Positions 34,324-44,313 of a stretch of 64,000 nucleotides of DNA are shown piece by piece. The stretch's first letter is position 1; every line of letters starts with the position of its first letter. The notes beneath the pieces were generated by a model. The model did no database searches. It was not told the DNA's origin and saw only the letters and a list, made by a program, of their open reading frames with translations. This DNA comes from Nocardia amamiensis. Its GTDB lineage: Bacteria; Actinomycetota; Actinomycetes; Mycobacteriales; Mycobacteriaceae. The position numbers were made by a program, and so were the translations under genes. The stretch is from the NCBI RefSeq assembly GCF_015477605.1, contig NZ_JADLQX010000006.1, positions 186,001 through 250,000 of the forward strand, written 5' to 3'.

Positions 34324-35769
34324 ATGGAGAGTGTGAGTCAGCGCCTGGACCTACGGCCGAACCGTATCGCCGTGCTATCGGTGCACACCTCACCACTCGC
34401 CCAGCCAGGGACCGGCGACGCGGGCGGTATGAACGTCTATGTCTTGCAAACAGCCGTTGAGCTGGCTCGACGCGGCACCGAGGTGGAGATCTTCACCCGC
34501 GCCACCGCCTCGAACGTCCCGCCGGTTCAGGAAGCCGCGCCCGGCGTGCTCGTGCGCAACGTGGTGGCCGGGCCGTTCGAAGGGCTGGACAAGCACGATC
34601 TGCCCACGCAGCTGTGCGCGTTCACGGCGGAGGTACTGCGCCAAGAGGCCAGGCACCTGCCCGGCTACTACGACCTGGTGCACTCGCACTACTGGCTGTC
34701 CGGTCAGGTCGGCTGGCTGGCCAGGGACCGGTGGCGGGTGCCGCTGGTGCACACCGCGCACACGCTCGCCGCGGTGAAGAACGCCGCACTGGCCGAAGGC
34801 GACTGCCCGGAACCGGCGACCCGCGAGATCGGGGAGAAGCAGGTGATCGCGGAGTCCGATCGGCTGGTCGCCAACACCGCCGAGGAGGCCCGCCAGTTGG
34901 TCGAGCTCTACGGCGCCGACGCCGAGCGGATCGATGTGGTGCCTCCCGGCGCGGACCTGGCCTGCTATCGCCCCGGCGACCGGGCCGCCGCGCGCGCGGC
35001 GCTCGGGTTGGCCGCCGACGAGCAGATCGTCGCGTTCGTCGGTCGCATCCAGCCGCTGAAGGCGCCCGACGTGCTGGTGCGTGCCGCGGCTGAGGTGCTG
35101 CGCGACGCTCCGGAGCGTTCGCTGCGGGTACTCATCGTCGGGGGACCGTCCGGCAGCGGCCTGGAGCGACCCGACGCGCTGATCGAGCTGGCCGCCGAAC
35201 TGGGCATCGCCGAGCGGGTGAGCTTCCTGCCGCCGCAGCCGCCGGACCGGCTGGTGCTGGTCTACCGCGCCGCCGACCTGGTCGCGGTGCCGAGCTACAA
35301 CGAGTCCTTCGGCTTGGTGGCGATCGAGGCGCAGGCCAGCGGCACCCCGGTGCTCGCAGCCGACGTCGGCGGTCTCGGCACGGCCGTACGGCACGAGGAC
35401 TCCGGCCTGCTGGTCCCGGGACACCGCACCTCGGACTGGGCGAACGCGCTGCGCCTGCTGCTCGACGACCCGGACCGGCTGCACCGGATGAGCGAGCGAG
35501 CCGTCGCGCACGCCGCGAACTTCTCCTGGGCGCACACCGCCGACGGTCTGCTTGCCAGCTACTCCGCGGCGCTGGCCGGTTTCCGTGAGGAGCGCGAGTT
35601 GCTCGGCGGTCGTGGCCTCGCGCACAGCGTGTTGCGCGACGACGCCGACGACCGCGTCTCCGGCGAGCGCACCGACCTGGCCGGCGAACGGACGGCCGCG
35701 CTCCTCGGCGAGACCAGCCAGGCCAGGTCGCGGGCGCTGTGGCGGCGCCGGATGGGAGTACGCCGGTGA
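34324..35769 (+). CDS. mshA: D-inositol-3-phosphate glycosyltransferase (mycothiol synthesis)
   Basis: A 481-residue GT4 enzyme that joins UDP-GlcNAc to inositol-3-phosphate, the first step of mycothiol synthesis. Key segments are [63 protein letters not shown] and the E-x7-E motif in [20 protein letters not shown]. An unusually Arg-rich tail follows residue 430. ATG 34324 or GTG 34333 could be used. Its stop overlaps the start of the YbjN-domain gene (GTGA). Confidence 0.95.
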   Translation: MESVSQRLDLRPNRIAVLSVHTSPLAQPGTGDAGGMNVYVLQTAVELARRGTEVEIFTRATASNVPPVQEAAPGVLVRNVVAGPFEGLDKHDLPTQLCAFTAEVLRQEARHLPGYYDLVHSHYWLSGQVGWLARDRWRVPLVHTAHTLAAVKNAALAEGDCPEPATREIGEKQVIAESDRLVANTAEEARQLVELYGADAERIDVVPPGADLACYRPGDRAAARAALGLAADEQIVAFVGRIQPLKAPDVLVRAAAEVLRDAPERSLRVLIVGGPSGSGLERPDALIELAAELGIAERVSFLPPQPPDRLVLVYRAADLVAVPSYNESFGLVAIEAQASGTPVLAADVGGLGTAVRHEDSGLLVPGHRTSDWANALRLLLDDPDRLHRMSERAVAHAANFSWAHTADGLLASYSAALAGFREERELLGGRGLAHSVLRDDADDRVSGERTDLAGERTAALLGETSQARSRALWRRRMGVRR

Positions 35770-36269
35770 ACGAGGTACAGGCGATCGCGCGGCTCATCGA
35801 CGAGACGCTGCGCGAAAGGGAGATCGAGTACACCCGGCCCGGCGAGGAGACCTTCGTCGTCGTTCTGCCCGGCGAGCGCAAGCTCAAGACCACAGTGATG
35901 CTCACGGTGGGCAAGCACGGGATCCGGATCGAATCGTTCGTCTGCCGCAAGCCGGACGAGAACTTCGAGGGCGTCTACAAGTTCCTGTTGCGCCGCAACC
36001 GCAGGCTCTACGCCGTGGCCTACACGCTGGACCGGATCGGCGACATCTACCTGGTCGGCCGGATGGCCGCGCACGCCGTCACCCCCGACGAACTGGATCG
36101 GGTATTCGGCCAGATCCTCGAGGCGGTCGACGCCGATTTCAACGTGCTGCTGGAACTCGGTTTCGCCGAATCCATTCGGCGCGAATGGAAGTGGCGTGTC
36201 TCGCGGGGCGAGTCGTTGCAGAATCTGCGCGCCTTCGAGCATCTGGTCGATTCCGCCGACCAGCCCTGA
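35766..36269 (+). CDS. YbjN-domain protein (Rv0487-like)
   Basis: A 167-residue soluble protein of the YbjN/type III secretion chaperone-like fold ([20 protein letters not shown], then GDIYLVGRM). It is coupled to mshA by a GTGA overlap, an arrangement also seen in M. tuberculosis, so it may support MshA activity or stability. No catalytic residues are evident. GTG 35766 is preferred over upstream in-frame starts because of that overlap. Confidence 0.86.
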   Translation: MNEVQAIARLIDETLREREIEYTRPGEETFVVVLPGERKLKTTVMLTVGKHGIRIESFVCRKPDENFEGVYKFLLRRNRRLYAVAYTLDRIGDIYLVGRMAAHAVTPDELDRVFGQILEAVDADFNVLLELGFAESIRREWKWRVSRGESLQNLRAFEHLVDSADQP

Positions 36270-36353
36270 GTACCTCGCGCGCCGGATCCGGCGCGCCGGT
36301 CCCTGCCCTGAGCGACAATCTCTGGTGGCTCGGATCGGCGAAGGGGAACGGCG

Positions 36354-37244
36354 TTGGCGGTACTCGCTCTGGATATCGGCGCGACGAAGTTCGCGGCCGG
36401 GATAGTGCACCCCGGCTATGAGATTCGCGACGTGCGGCGGGTGGACGTGCCGCAGACGGACGTGTGGGACGCCTGTCGCGAACTGCTGCTCGAGGTGGCG
36501 GGTACGGAGCCGGTCGTGGCCGTGGGGATCGGTTCCGCCGGGCCGGTAGACGTGCGGACCGGTGTCACCGGGCCGTTGAACATCCCCGAGTGGAAAGCGG
36601 GGTTCCGGATCGTCGCCGCCGTGCAGGAGCTGTTTCCCTCGGCCGCGATTCGATTCGCCATGGACGGCGCCTGCCTGGCGTTGGCCGAGCACCGCGTCGG
36701 CGCGCTGCGCGGGGTGCCCGATGCCCTGGCGATGACCGTGTCGTCGGGGATCGGCGGCGGGCTGATCGCGGACGGCAAAGTGCTGCTCGGGCGCACCGGC
36801 AATGCCGGGCATGTCGGGCACATCGTCGTACCGGGCTGGGATACGCCGTGCGGCTGTGGCGGGGTCGGGTGCGTCGAGGCCGTCGCCAGCGGCATGTCGT
36901 CGGTGCGCTGGGCGCGCGAGCAGGGGTGGCCGGGCGTCACCGGGGCGCGGCTGGCCGAGGACGCGCACGCGGGCGACCGGATCGCCATCGCGGCGCTGCA
37001 CCGGGCGGGCACCGCGCTCGGCACGGCCATCGCCTCCGCCGCCGCCCTGCTCGACATCGACCGGGTGGTGATCGGCGGCGGCTTCGCGCAATCCGGTGCG
37101 CCGCTGTGGGATCCATTGCGCGCCGCGGTTGACGAGCACGCCCGGCTGAACTTCCTGCGGGAACTGCGCGTGGAACTGTCCCGCATCACCCACGGCGCCA
37201 CGCTGGTGGGCGCGGGTGTGCTCGCCACGGACCGAACGGTCTGA
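36354..37244 (+). CDS. ROK-family sugar kinase
   Basis: A 296-residue ROK protein without an N-terminal HTH, so it is a kinase rather than a repressor. The phosphate-binding [12 protein letters not shown] is at 7-18. The ROK zinc motif GHVGHIV...[15 protein letters not shown] is intact, as is the catalytic Asp region ([14 protein letters not shown]; most ROK kinases have N-D here). It probably phosphorylates glucose or an amino sugar. A TTG start behind AAGGGGA is inferred. It sits between the YbjN-domain gene and gpmA. Confidence 0.86.
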   Translation: MAVLALDIGATKFAAGIVHPGYEIRDVRRVDVPQTDVWDACRELLLEVAGTEPVVAVGIGSAGPVDVRTGVTGPLNIPEWKAGFRIVAAVQELFPSAAIRFAMDGACLALAEHRVGALRGVPDALAMTVSSGIGGGLIADGKVLLGRTGNAGHVGHIVVPGWDTPCGCGGVGCVEAVASGMSSVRWAREQGWPGVTGARLAEDAHAGDRIAIAALHRAGTALGTAIASAAALLDIDRVVIGGGFAQSGAPLWDPLRAAVDEHARLNFLRELRVELSRITHGATLVGAGVLATDRTV

Positions 37245-37327
37245 CTTCGCGCATCCCCGCCCAGGCCCGTCGGGCGGTGGCGGGGAACCGATGCGACCTG
37301 GCCGAGCGCGCATGGGAGGATGACGGC

Positions 37328-38065
37328 ATGACGTACACCCTCGTGCTGCTGCGCCACGGCGAGAGCGAATGGAACGCCCTGAACCTGTTCACCGGCTGGG
37401 TGGACGTGCACCTGACCGACAAGGGCATCGCCGAGGGCAAGCGTGCCGGGGAGCTGATGGCCGAGCACGGCATCCTGCCGGACATCGTCTACACCTCGCT
37501 GCTGCGCCGCGCGATCTCCACCGCGAACATCGCGCTGGACGCCGCCGACCGGCACTGGGTTCCGGTGGTCCGCGACTGGCGGCTCAACGAGCGTCACTAC
37601 GGCGAACTGCAGGGCAAGAACAAGGCGCAGATCCGGGAGAAGTACGGCGACGAGCAGTTCATGCTGTGGCGCCGCAGCTACGACACCCCGCCGCCACCGA
37701 TCGATCCGGCCAACGAGTACAGCCAGGAGGGCGACCCGCGCTACGCGGGTATCGACGTCCCGAAAACCGAGTGCCTGCTCGACGTGGTGAACCGGATGGT
37801 CCCGTACTGGGAGTCGACCATCTCCAAGGACCTGCTCGCCGGCAAGACCGTGCTGGTCGCCGCACACGGCAACTCGCTGCGCGCACTGGTCAAACACCTC
37901 GACCGGATCTCCGACGAGGACATCGCGGGCCTGAACATCCCCACCGGCATCCCGCTGCGCTACGAGCTGGACGAGAACCTGCGCCCGGTGCGTCCGCACG
38001 AGTACCTGGACCCGGAAGCGGCTGCCGCCGGCGCCGCCGCCGTCGCGGGCCAGGGCGGTAAGTAA
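37328..38065 (+). CDS. gpmA: 2,3-bisphosphoglycerate-dependent phosphoglycerate mutase
   Basis: A 245-residue glycolytic enzyme interconverting 3- and 2-phosphoglycerate. It has the phospho-histidine motif LRHGESEWN at 7-15, [25 protein letters not shown] and [15 protein letters not shown]. Its place before senX3-regX3 matches Rv0489-Rv0491. It is followed by a strong terminator. Confidence 0.97.
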   Translation: MTYTLVLLRHGESEWNALNLFTGWVDVHLTDKGIAEGKRAGELMAEHGILPDIVYTSLLRRAISTANIALDAADRHWVPVVRDWRLNERHYGELQGKNKAQIREKYGDEQFMLWRRSYDTPPPPIDPANEYSQEGDPRYAGIDVPKTECLLDVVNRMVPYWESTISKDLLAGKTVLVAAHGNSLRALVKHLDRISDEDIAGLNIPTGIPLRYELDENLRPVRPHEYLDPEAAAAGAAAVAGQGGK

Positions 38066-38084
38066 CCTCCGCAAACGCGAATCC

Positions 38085-38124
38085 CAACGCGCTGCCACCA
38101 TCCGGTGGCAGCGCGTTGTCTTTT
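38085..38124 (+). terminator. Rho-independent terminator after gpmA
   Basis: A perfect 15-base stem, CAACGCGCTGCCACC (38085-38099) and GGTGGCAGCGCGTTG (38104-38118), closes a 4-base loop and is followed by TCTTTT. It starts 19 bases after the gpmA stop. Confidence 0.92.
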
Positions 38125-38340
38125 CGGCGCTTTCCGCCCGGAAAGGAGTGTCGTGCGACACGCCGGAAGGGTGGACGCCAGTCGGCAGCGGCGACGTCTA
38201 CCGTTCCTGCGGTGAGGCAGGATTCCGCTGCACGCTGTGCGCCGCGATCGCCGTGGCCAGCGCAAAAGACGGGGACTGCGGCATCTCGTCAGGTTATGTG
38301 AATTGTCATTCCGCACAAAGTTGGTGTTACCCGCTGTTCT

Positions 38341-38360
38341 TACCGACAAGTAGGTCGGTA
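38341..38360. promoter_or_regulatory. TetR-type operator upstream of the secreted hydrolase gene
   Basis: TACCGACAAGTAGGTCGGTA is a perfect inverted repeat (TACCGAC-N6-GTCGGTA) 42 bases before the hydrolase ATG, the form typical of TetR operators. The regulator is not adjacent. The rest of the 38125-38402 gap is non-coding apart from a short GTGTCG-TG-CGACAC inverted repeat near 38148. Confidence 0.65.
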
Positions 38361-38402
38361 CACTCTCGTCCGTTCGACCAGCCGAGAGGTGGATCACGTC
38401 CA

Positions 38403-40457
38403 ATGAAGCACGCGTTGCGGGCCACAGTGGCGGCACTCGCCGTCACCGTGCTCGCCCCCTTCCTCACCAGTGGCGCCGCCGCCGTGCCGCCGATCGGGCC
38501 CGACGGCGGCCTGGCCGGAGCCGCTTGGCTGGCGACCCAGGACGCCCCGCAGCAGTACCCGAATATCCACATCCAGTGGGACGTCCCCATCACGATGAGT
38601 GACGGCACCGTCCTGAAGGGCAATGTCTACCGGCCCGCCGACGCCTCCGGACGCCCGATCGACACCCCGACGCCGACGGTGGTCAACCTGACGCCCTACA
38701 CCAAGCTGGTGTCGAACCTGGCCGATCACGCGCAGTCCATCCCCGGGCTGTCCGACGCGCTGATCCAGCTGTTCCGGCAGATCGATATGAGCGGAACCCC
38801 GCTATCCGGGGTCACCGACCTCACCAAGGCATTCGGCGGCGGGGAACTGCGCAGCTTCACCGTCGACCGCCAGCTGATCAAGAGCGGCTACTCCCAGGTG
38901 GTCGTCGACGTGCGCGGGACCGGCTTCTCCCAGGGCACCTGGGACATGCTGCGCGGCCGTGAGCAGCAGGACACCGTCGAGGTGATCGACTGGGCGGCGC
39001 GCCAGCCGTGGTCCAACGGACGCATCGGTATGAACGGCATCTCCTACTCCGCGATCAACCAGGTGCAGGCGGCCGAGAAGCGCCCGCCCGCGCTCCAGGC
39101 GATCTTCCCGATCGTGCCGGGCAGCGACCTGGTCAACGACGTGCTCGCGCCCGGCGGCGGCTTCGGCTTCAACTTCATCCCGCTGTGGCTCACCGCGATC
39201 AACGGACTCAAGCTGATTCCCGACCTCGCGTCCGTGCTCACCGGGCAGCTCGACACCACCTGGCTGGCCGACCGCGCGCGAGACCCGTTGACGTTCATGG
39301 ACGTGCTGCTCAACGTCTACACCACCGCGCGGATGGAGGATCTCGACCCGCGTGCCAGGGAACTGCTCACCGACGGCTCCCGGCCGCGTCAGGACTGGAT
39401 GGGCGATCCGAGCCGGATCCAGACGCCGACCTTCGTGACCGGCGGCTGGCATGACCTGTTCACCTACTCGCAAGCCAAGATCTACAACGCGATTCCGCTG
39501 CCGCCCGGGCAGAAACAGCTCCTGATGGGCAACACCTACCACATCAATTCGGGCAACGAGTACGGCAAGCCGGGCTTGCCGCCGCGGCTGGACGTGCTGC
39601 AACGCGCGTGGTTCGACCGGTGGCTCAAGGACGTCGACAACGGCATCGAGCAGTACGGTCCGGTCACGTTGCGCCAGCAGGGCGGCGGCTGGATCACCGC
39701 CGACTCATTCGCCGTCCCGGCCGACGACCCGGTGCCGGGGCAGGCGGTGCACCGCCGGATGTACTTGTCCGCGGCGCCCAGCGGCACGGCCGACAGCCTC
39801 TACGACGGCTCGCTCGCCCCGGAGGCGACCGGCGAGACCGCGCGGCTGACCGTCGCGCCCGGTTTGACCAGCATGTGCTCCAACGATGCCGCGCAGGGCA
39901 GCGCGGGCGCGCTGTCGGTGATCGACGGCTGCGCGAAGGATTCCAGGATCCAGGAGCTGAACGGGCTGACCTTCACCAGCGCCCCGGTCGCCGAGCCGAC
40001 CACGGTCTCCGGCCGGATCGCGGTGCGGCTCAACACTGTGCAGGACGCCGCCGACGGCTACTGGGTGGTCACCGTGAACGACGTCGCGCCGGACGGCCAG
40101 TCGAGCGTGCTGTCGTCGGGGCAGCTCATGGCTTCGCTGCGCGCGATCGACGACGCGAACAGCACCAAGTCGGCCAACGGCGATTACACCGACCCGCGAC
40201 CGTTCACCTCCCTGGATCAGCGGCAGCTGACGGTCCCCGGGGAGCCGACCACGCTGGACATCGCACTGCCCGCCACCGAGGCGATCCTCCAGCCGGGCCA
40301 CCGCCTCCGGGTCGACGTCTACGCGGGCAACTTCCCGAAGGGCCTGCCGATCCTGCCGATGCTCATCGACACCGGGCTGCGGCCACAGCATGTGCAGCTG
40401 GATCCGGATCGGCCGAGCTTCGTCAACATCCCGCTCCGGGGAAATCCGGGCTGGTAG
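38403..40457 (+). CDS. Secreted CocE/NonD-family (X-Pro dipeptidyl-peptidase-like) hydrolase
   Basis: A 684-residue exported hydrolase. A signal peptide (ALRATVAALAVTVLAPFLTS) ends around GAAAVPP. The alpha/beta-hydrolase part has VDVRGTGFSQG, the nucleophile Ser in GMNGISYSA, the acid in FVTGGWHDLF and His in MGNTYHINSG. A C-terminal jelly-roll domain (PepX_C) includes TVSGRIAVRL and LPATEAILQPGHRLRVDVYA. The usual G-x-S-Y-x-G reads GISYSA here. It may cleave esters or peptides outside the cell. A TetR-type operator lies upstream. Confidence 0.9.
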   Translation: MKHALRATVAALAVTVLAPFLTSGAAAVPPIGPDGGLAGAAWLATQDAPQQYPNIHIQWDVPITMSDGTVLKGNVYRPADASGRPIDTPTPTVVNLTPYTKLVSNLADHAQSIPGLSDALIQLFRQIDMSGTPLSGVTDLTKAFGGGELRSFTVDRQLIKSGYSQVVVDVRGTGFSQGTWDMLRGREQQDTVEVIDWAARQPWSNGRIGMNGISYSAINQVQAAEKRPPALQAIFPIVPGSDLVNDVLAPGGGFGFNFIPLWLTAINGLKLIPDLASVLTGQLDTTWLADRARDPLTFMDVLLNVYTTARMEDLDPRARELLTDGSRPRQDWMGDPSRIQTPTFVTGGWHDLFTYSQAKIYNAIPLPPGQKQLLMGNTYHINSGNEYGKPGLPPRLDVLQRAWFDRWLKDVDNGIEQYGPVTLRQQGGGWITADSFAVPADDPVPGQAVHRRMYLSAAPSGTADSLYDGSLAPEATGETARLTVAPGLTSMCSNDAAQGSAGALSVIDGCAKDSRIQELNGLTFTSAPVAEPTTVSGRIAVRLNTVQDAADGYWVVTVNDVAPDGQSSVLSSGQLMASLRAIDDANSTKSANGDYTDPRPFTSLDQRQLTVPGEPTTLDIALPATEAILQPGHRLRVDVYAGNFPKGLPILPMLIDTGLRPQHVQLDPDRPSFVNIPLRGNPGW

Positions 40458-40564
40458 ATCCGGTCGCTGTGCGAGCGTGCACCCGTCGCGCATCTCCCCG
40501 CCGGAAGATGTGGGTGCGGGGTGCACGCTCCGATCGGCACCGCCGATCACGATGTGGCAGCAGG

Positions 40565-41224
40565 TCAGTCGACGACGGCGAACGCGGCTTCCAGCGGCGG
40601 GAACATCGCGCGCGCATCGTGTCCGGCGAACCAAAGGCCGACGGTGAACACCGACATCGCCTCCAGATACCTGGCGCGGTGCAGCCCACCAGCCGGGATC
40701 GCGTGCAGATCGAGGTCCTGCGCAAGGGTCGCGACCAGTCCCACCGCGGTCGCGTCGTCGCCGCAGATCGGCACGGCCAGGCGGCGCCCGTCGAATGTCC
40801 GCTCCCGCGACTGCCACACTTCCGCCGCACACAGGTTGAAGGCCTTCACCACGTGCGCTCCGGGCGCCTGCGCCGCGATCCGTTCGGCCACTGCGTCTTC
40901 GGCGAGCACGAAGGCGGTCGATCCCTCCGGTGCCGCCGCGTCCGGTGCGAAGGCATTGGTGCAGTCGACCACCGTCCGGCCGACCAGCAGTTCCCGGGTG
41001 GCGTCCAGCACTTCCGTCAAAGCGGGGACCGGTAGTGCCGGCACCACGACATCGCCGAACCCGGCGGCCTCGGGGATAGTTCCGGCTTGGGCGCCGAGCG
41101 CGGCGGCGAGCTCCGCCGCGGCGTCGGCGGACCGGGCGCCGATGAGCACTTCGTGCCCGGCCTTGGTCCAACCGCTGCCAAGGGCCCTTGCCATCGCACC
41201 CGCGCCGATGATTCCGATTCGCAT
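40565..41224 (-). CDS. NADP/F420-dependent oxidoreductase, Fno-like
   Basis: A 219-residue protein of the NADP-oxidoreductase F420-dependent (PF03807) family. A Rossmann motif GIIGAGAMARALGSGW lies at the start, GARS follows as for NADP preference, and VVKAFNL is present. Relatives reduce F420 or other substrates with NADPH. It is divergent from an HxlR regulator that probably controls it. The ATG at 41224 gives MRIGIIGAG; the frame is open further upstream without homology. Confidence 0.83.
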   Translation of the reverse strand: MRIGIIGAGAMARALGSGWTKAGHEVLIGARSADAAAELAAALGAQAGTIPEAAGFGDVVVPALPVPALTEVLDATRELLVGRTVVDCTNAFAPDAAAPEGSTAFVLAEDAVAERIAAQAPGAHVVKAFNLCAAEVWQSRERTFDGRRLAVPICGDDATAVGLVATLAQDLDLHAIPAGGLHRARYLEAMSVFTVGLWFAGHDARAMFPPLEAAFAVVD

Positions 41225-41277
41225 CTGGAACTCCTCACTCGAAAAGCGTTCGGCACCGACGCTACGAATTCCGATAG

Positions 41278-41291
41278 GCACCTCAGGGTGC
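41278..41291. promoter_or_regulatory. Inverted repeat between HxlR and oxidoreductase genes
   Basis: GCACC-N4-GGTGC lies 25 bases before the HxlR start codon and 53 bases before the divergent oxidoreductase start. It is short but central in a 92-base divergent promoter region, so it is a candidate HxlR operator. Confidence 0.4.
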
Positions 41292-41316
41292 GCAACGTCG
41301 GTGGCAAGCTGGAGCG

Positions 41317-41724
41317 GTGAGCGCAGCCCCGACCGAACCGATCACCGCCGAGTGGGTGGAATACGCGCCCTACGGCGACTTCGAATCCGACTGCCCGGCC
41401 CGGATGGGTGTGGACATCTTCGGCAACTCCTGGCTGCCCGTGATCGTGTACATGCTGCGGGAGGGTCCGATGCGTCCCGGCGAGCTGCGCGCCGCGATCG
41501 GCGGGATCAGCCAGAAGATGCTGACCCAGACCCTGCGCCGCATGGAACAGATGACGCTGGTGCGCCGCGACCGCTACGCCGAGGCTCCGCCGCGGGTGGA
41601 ATACGAGCTGACCGCGGCGGGCCGAGACCTGTTGATCCCGATCTATGCTCTCGGCGACTGGGTCGACAAACACGGCAGGGCGGTGAACGAGGCGCTGGCC
41701 GATGCTGACCTCGAAGCAGACTGA
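41317..41724 (+). CDS. HxlR-family regulator
   Basis: A 135-residue winged-helix regulator with DIFGNSWLPVIVYMLREGPM, RPGELRAAIGGISQKMLTQT and RRMEQMTLVRRDRYAEAPPR, then VEYELTAAGRDLL. The conserved Cys before the HTH (ESDCPARMG) is the redox- or aldehyde-sensing residue in some HxlR proteins. It probably regulates the divergent NADP/F420-type oxidoreductase in response to electrophile or redox stress. The start is GTG. Confidence 0.9.
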   Translation: MSAAPTEPITAEWVEYAPYGDFESDCPARMGVDIFGNSWLPVIVYMLREGPMRPGELRAAIGGISQKMLTQTLRRMEQMTLVRRDRYAEAPPRVEYELTAAGRDLLIPIYALGDWVDKHGRAVNEALADADLEAD

Positions 41725-41865
41725 CCGGCCGGTGAATACGTCCCGGATACGCCACATCGAACGGCGCGTAAACACGCGGCTAACGGGGTCGTAAGGTGCT
41801 ATGACCTGCGCGAAACATCGAGTACCCGGAGTTGGCCAAATGGTCGGCGACCGTACGATTCAAGT

Positions 41866-43101
41866 GTGAGTGTTCCCCAGGCCGTGCTCTTGGCAGTCGT
41901 CGCGGCTGTCGTCGGCCTGGCAGTCGGCGGGCTACTGATCCCGTATGTCAATGCCAGGCAGGCCGCCCGCAGGCAGGCCGAGTCCGGCCTCACCATGTCG
42001 CAGGTCCTGGACCTGATCGTGCTCGCCTCCGAGAGCGGCATCGCGGTGGTCGACGAATACCGCGACGTAGTGCTGGTCAACCCGCGTGCGGAGGAACTGG
42101 GCCTGGTCCGCAACCGTCTGCTCGACGAGCGTGCCTGGGCCGCGGTGGAGAAAGTGCTCGCCACCGGTGAGTCCGCCGAGTTCGACCTCACCGCCAAGAA
42201 CCCCGTTCCCGGCCGCGGCCGCATCGCGGTGCGCGGCGTCGCCAGGCAACTGTCGCGCGAAGAGACCACGTTCACCGTGCTGTTCGCCGACGACGACTCC
42301 GAGCAGGCGCGCATGGAGGCCACCCGGCGCGACTTCGTCGCCAACGTCAGCCATGAGCTCAAGACGCCGGTCGGCGCGATGAGCCTGCTGGCCGAGGCCA
42401 TGCTGGAGTCGGCGGAGGACCCGGAGGCCGTGCGTCACTTCGGGCAGCGTGTGCTCGGCGAATCGCGTCGGCTCGGCAAGATGGTGACCGAGCTCATCGC
42501 GCTCTCGCGACTCCAGGGTGCGGAGAAGCTGCCCGAGCTGGAAGTGGTGGACGTGGACACCGTGGTGATGCAGGCGGTCGACCGCTCGCGCACCGCCGCC
42601 GAGGCCGCGGGCATCACGGTCAGCACCGACCGGCCGAGCGGTCTCGAGGTGCTCGGTGACGAGACCCTGCTGGTCACCGCCCTGTCCAACCTGGTGGAGA
42701 ACGCCATCGCCTACTCGCCGGCCGGCTCGCACGTGTCGGTGAGCCGGTCGCTGCGCGGCGATCACGTCGCGATGGCGGTCACCGACCGCGGCATCGGCAT
42801 CGCCAAGGAAGACCAAGAGCGGGTGTTCGAGCGATTCTTCCGGTCCGACAAGGCGCGTTCCCGTGCGACCGGCGGAACCGGGCTCGGCCTGGCTATCGTC
42901 AAGCACGTGGCCGCCAACCACAACGGGGAGATCACCCTGTGGAGCAAGTTGGGCACCGGATCGACGTTCACCTTGCGCATACCCGCCCACCACGAAGCAG
43001 GCGCCGACGATGATCACGACGGTGCCGTGGTGAGCACGATAGAAACAAGCCCGCGTCCCTCGGGTCCGGGCCGACCGAATGGTGTGGAGGCACGCAGATG
43101 A
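41866..43101 (+). CDS. senX3: Sensor histidine kinase SenX3
   Basis: A 411-residue phosphate/redox sensor kinase. An N-terminal hydrophobic segment (about 6-26) is followed by a PAS-like domain (45-140) and a HisKA domain with phospho-acceptor His163 in [11 protein letters not shown]. The ATPase domain has N-box [11 protein letters not shown]1 [10 protein letters not shown] and G2 [12 protein letters not shown]. It controls phosphate starvation genes with RegX3. Its stop overlaps the regX3 start by ATGA, unlike M. tuberculosis, where MIRU repeats separate the genes. Confidence 0.95.
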   Translation: MSVPQAVLLAVVAAVVGLAVGGLLIPYVNARQAARRQAESGLTMSQVLDLIVLASESGIAVVDEYRDVVLVNPRAEELGLVRNRLLDERAWAAVEKVLATGESAEFDLTAKNPVPGRGRIAVRGVARQLSREETTFTVLFADDDSEQARMEATRRDFVANVSHELKTPVGAMSLLAEAMLESAEDPEAVRHFGQRVLGESRRLGKMVTELIALSRLQGAEKLPELEVVDVDTVVMQAVDRSRTAAEAAGITVSTDRPSGLEVLGDETLLVTALSNLVENAIAYSPAGSHVSVSRSLRGDHVAMAVTDRGIGIAKEDQERVFERFFRSDKARSRATGGTGLGLAIVKHVAANHNGEITLWSKLGTGSTFTLRIPAHHEAGADDDHDGAVVSTIETSPRPSGPGRPNGVEARR

Positions 43102-43787
43102 CGAGTGTTCTGATCGTCGAGGATGAGGAGTCGCTGGCCGATCCGCTCGCGTTCCTGCTGCGCAAGGAGGGTTTCGAGGTCACCGTGGTCGGTGACGGGC
43201 CGTCCGCGCTCGCCGAGTTCGACCGGTCCGGGGCGGACATCGTCCTGCTCGATCTCATGCTGCCCGGCATGAGCGGCACGGACGTGTGCAAGCAGCTGCG
43301 CACCCGCAGCGGCGTCCCGGTGATCATGGTCACCGCGCGCGACAGCGAGATCGACAAGGTGGTCGGCCTGGAGCTCGGCGCCGACGACTACGTCACCAAG
43401 CCGTATTCCGCGCGCGAGCTCATCGCGCGCATCCGCGCGGTGCTGCGTCGCGGCGCGGGCGAAGACCTGGATGGTTCCAGTGAGAGCGGCGTGCTGGAGG
43501 CCGGTCCGGTCCGGATGGATGTCGACCGGCACACCGTCATGGTGAACGGCAAGCCGGTCACCTTGCCGCTCAAGGAATTCGACCTGCTCGAATACCTGCT
43601 GCGCAATTCCGGGCGAGTGCTCACCCGCGGTCAGCTGATCGACCGCGTGTGGGGCGCGGACTATGTCGGCGACACCAAGACCTTGGACGTGCACGTCAAG
43701 CGGCTGCGCTCGAAGATCGAGGCCGACCCGGCCAAGCCGGAGCACCTGGTCACCGTCCGCGGCCTCGGCTACAAGCTCGAAGCGTAG
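43098..43787 (+). CDS. regX3: Response regulator RegX3
   Basis: A 229-residue OmpR/PhoB-type regulator. The receiver domain has phospho-acceptor Asp52 in [10 protein letters not shown] and Lys in [11 protein letters not shown] winged-helix DNA-binding domain follows ([20 protein letters not shown], then [16 protein letters not shown]). It activates phosphate-limitation genes when phosphorylated by SenX3. Co-translation with the kinase is implied by the 4-base overlap. It is followed by a strong bidirectional hairpin. Confidence 0.97.
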   Translation: MTSVLIVEDEESLADPLAFLLRKEGFEVTVVGDGPSALAEFDRSGADIVLLDLMLPGMSGTDVCKQLRTRSGVPVIMVTARDSEIDKVVGLELGADDYVTKPYSARELIARIRAVLRRGAGEDLDGSSESGVLEAGPVRMDVDRHTVMVNGKPVTLPLKEFDLLEYLLRNSGRVLTRGQLIDRVWGADYVGDTKTLDVHVKRLRSKIEADPAKPEHLVTVRGLGYKLEA

Positions 43788-43839
43788 GCACACGTCGGGC
43801 GACAGCCCTCGCTAGTGCGGCCTGAAGAAGCGCAGAGGC

Positions 43840-43875
43840 GGACGGCCGAGGGCACTGCGGTGCCCTCGGCCGTCC
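43840..43875. terminator. Bidirectional terminator hairpin
   Basis: A perfect 16-base stem, GGACGGCCGAGGGCAC and GTGCCCTCGGCCGTCC, closes a TGCG loop between convergent regX3 and the small secreted gene. No T-run is present on either side, so it may work as an attenuating barrier rather than a classical terminator. Confidence 0.75.
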
Positions 43876-43884
43876 TCCGGTGTC

Positions 43885-44214
43885 TCAGGGGAAGTAGATC
43901 CAAGTGGTGCCGAGGGGGGTCTCGGTCTTCCGCAGGGTGATCCAGCCCAGATCGTCTTCCTGCATGCAGTCGTAGAGGTCGGCGGTGTTGGTTCCGCGGC
44001 ACGCGATGGTGTGCGAAGTGCCGTACGGGCTCGCGATCACGAGCTTGCCCGCGGCCTTGGCGTTGGCCGCGGCCGGATCGGTGGCGGCCACGAACTCCGA
44101 GGTGAAGTCGTAGTACTTGTGCGGGTCGCCGTTCGGCTCCGCCTGGGCTACTCCGGTCAGCGAGAGTGCGGCGCCCAGCGCGATGGTCGCCACGGTGAGA
44201 ACTTTCTTCGACAT
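43885..44214 (-). CDS. Small secreted protein
   Basis: A 109-residue protein with a signal peptide (KVLTVATIALGAALSLTGVA, then QAEPNG) and a mature domain of about 83 residues containing two cysteines (TIACRG and YDCMQE) likely to form a disulfide. The mature part (YGTSHTIACRGTNTADLYDC) is compact and beta-rich in pattern. I do not recognise a named family. It lies downstream of the Rv0495c-like gene on the same strand. Confidence 0.72.
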   Translation of the reverse strand: MSKKVLTVATIALGAALSLTGVAQAEPNGDPHKYYDFTSEFVAATDPAAANAKAAGKLVIASPYGTSHTIACRGTNTADLYDCMQEDDLGWITLRKTETPLGTTWIYFP

Positions 44215-44313
44215 AGCGGCACATCAAACCCCATTCGGGTGAAGCTCGCATGGCGAGGGAGTGAATCCGGCGCACGGACGGGCGAACCGAGCGGGCGCTC
44301 GGTCGGCAAACGA

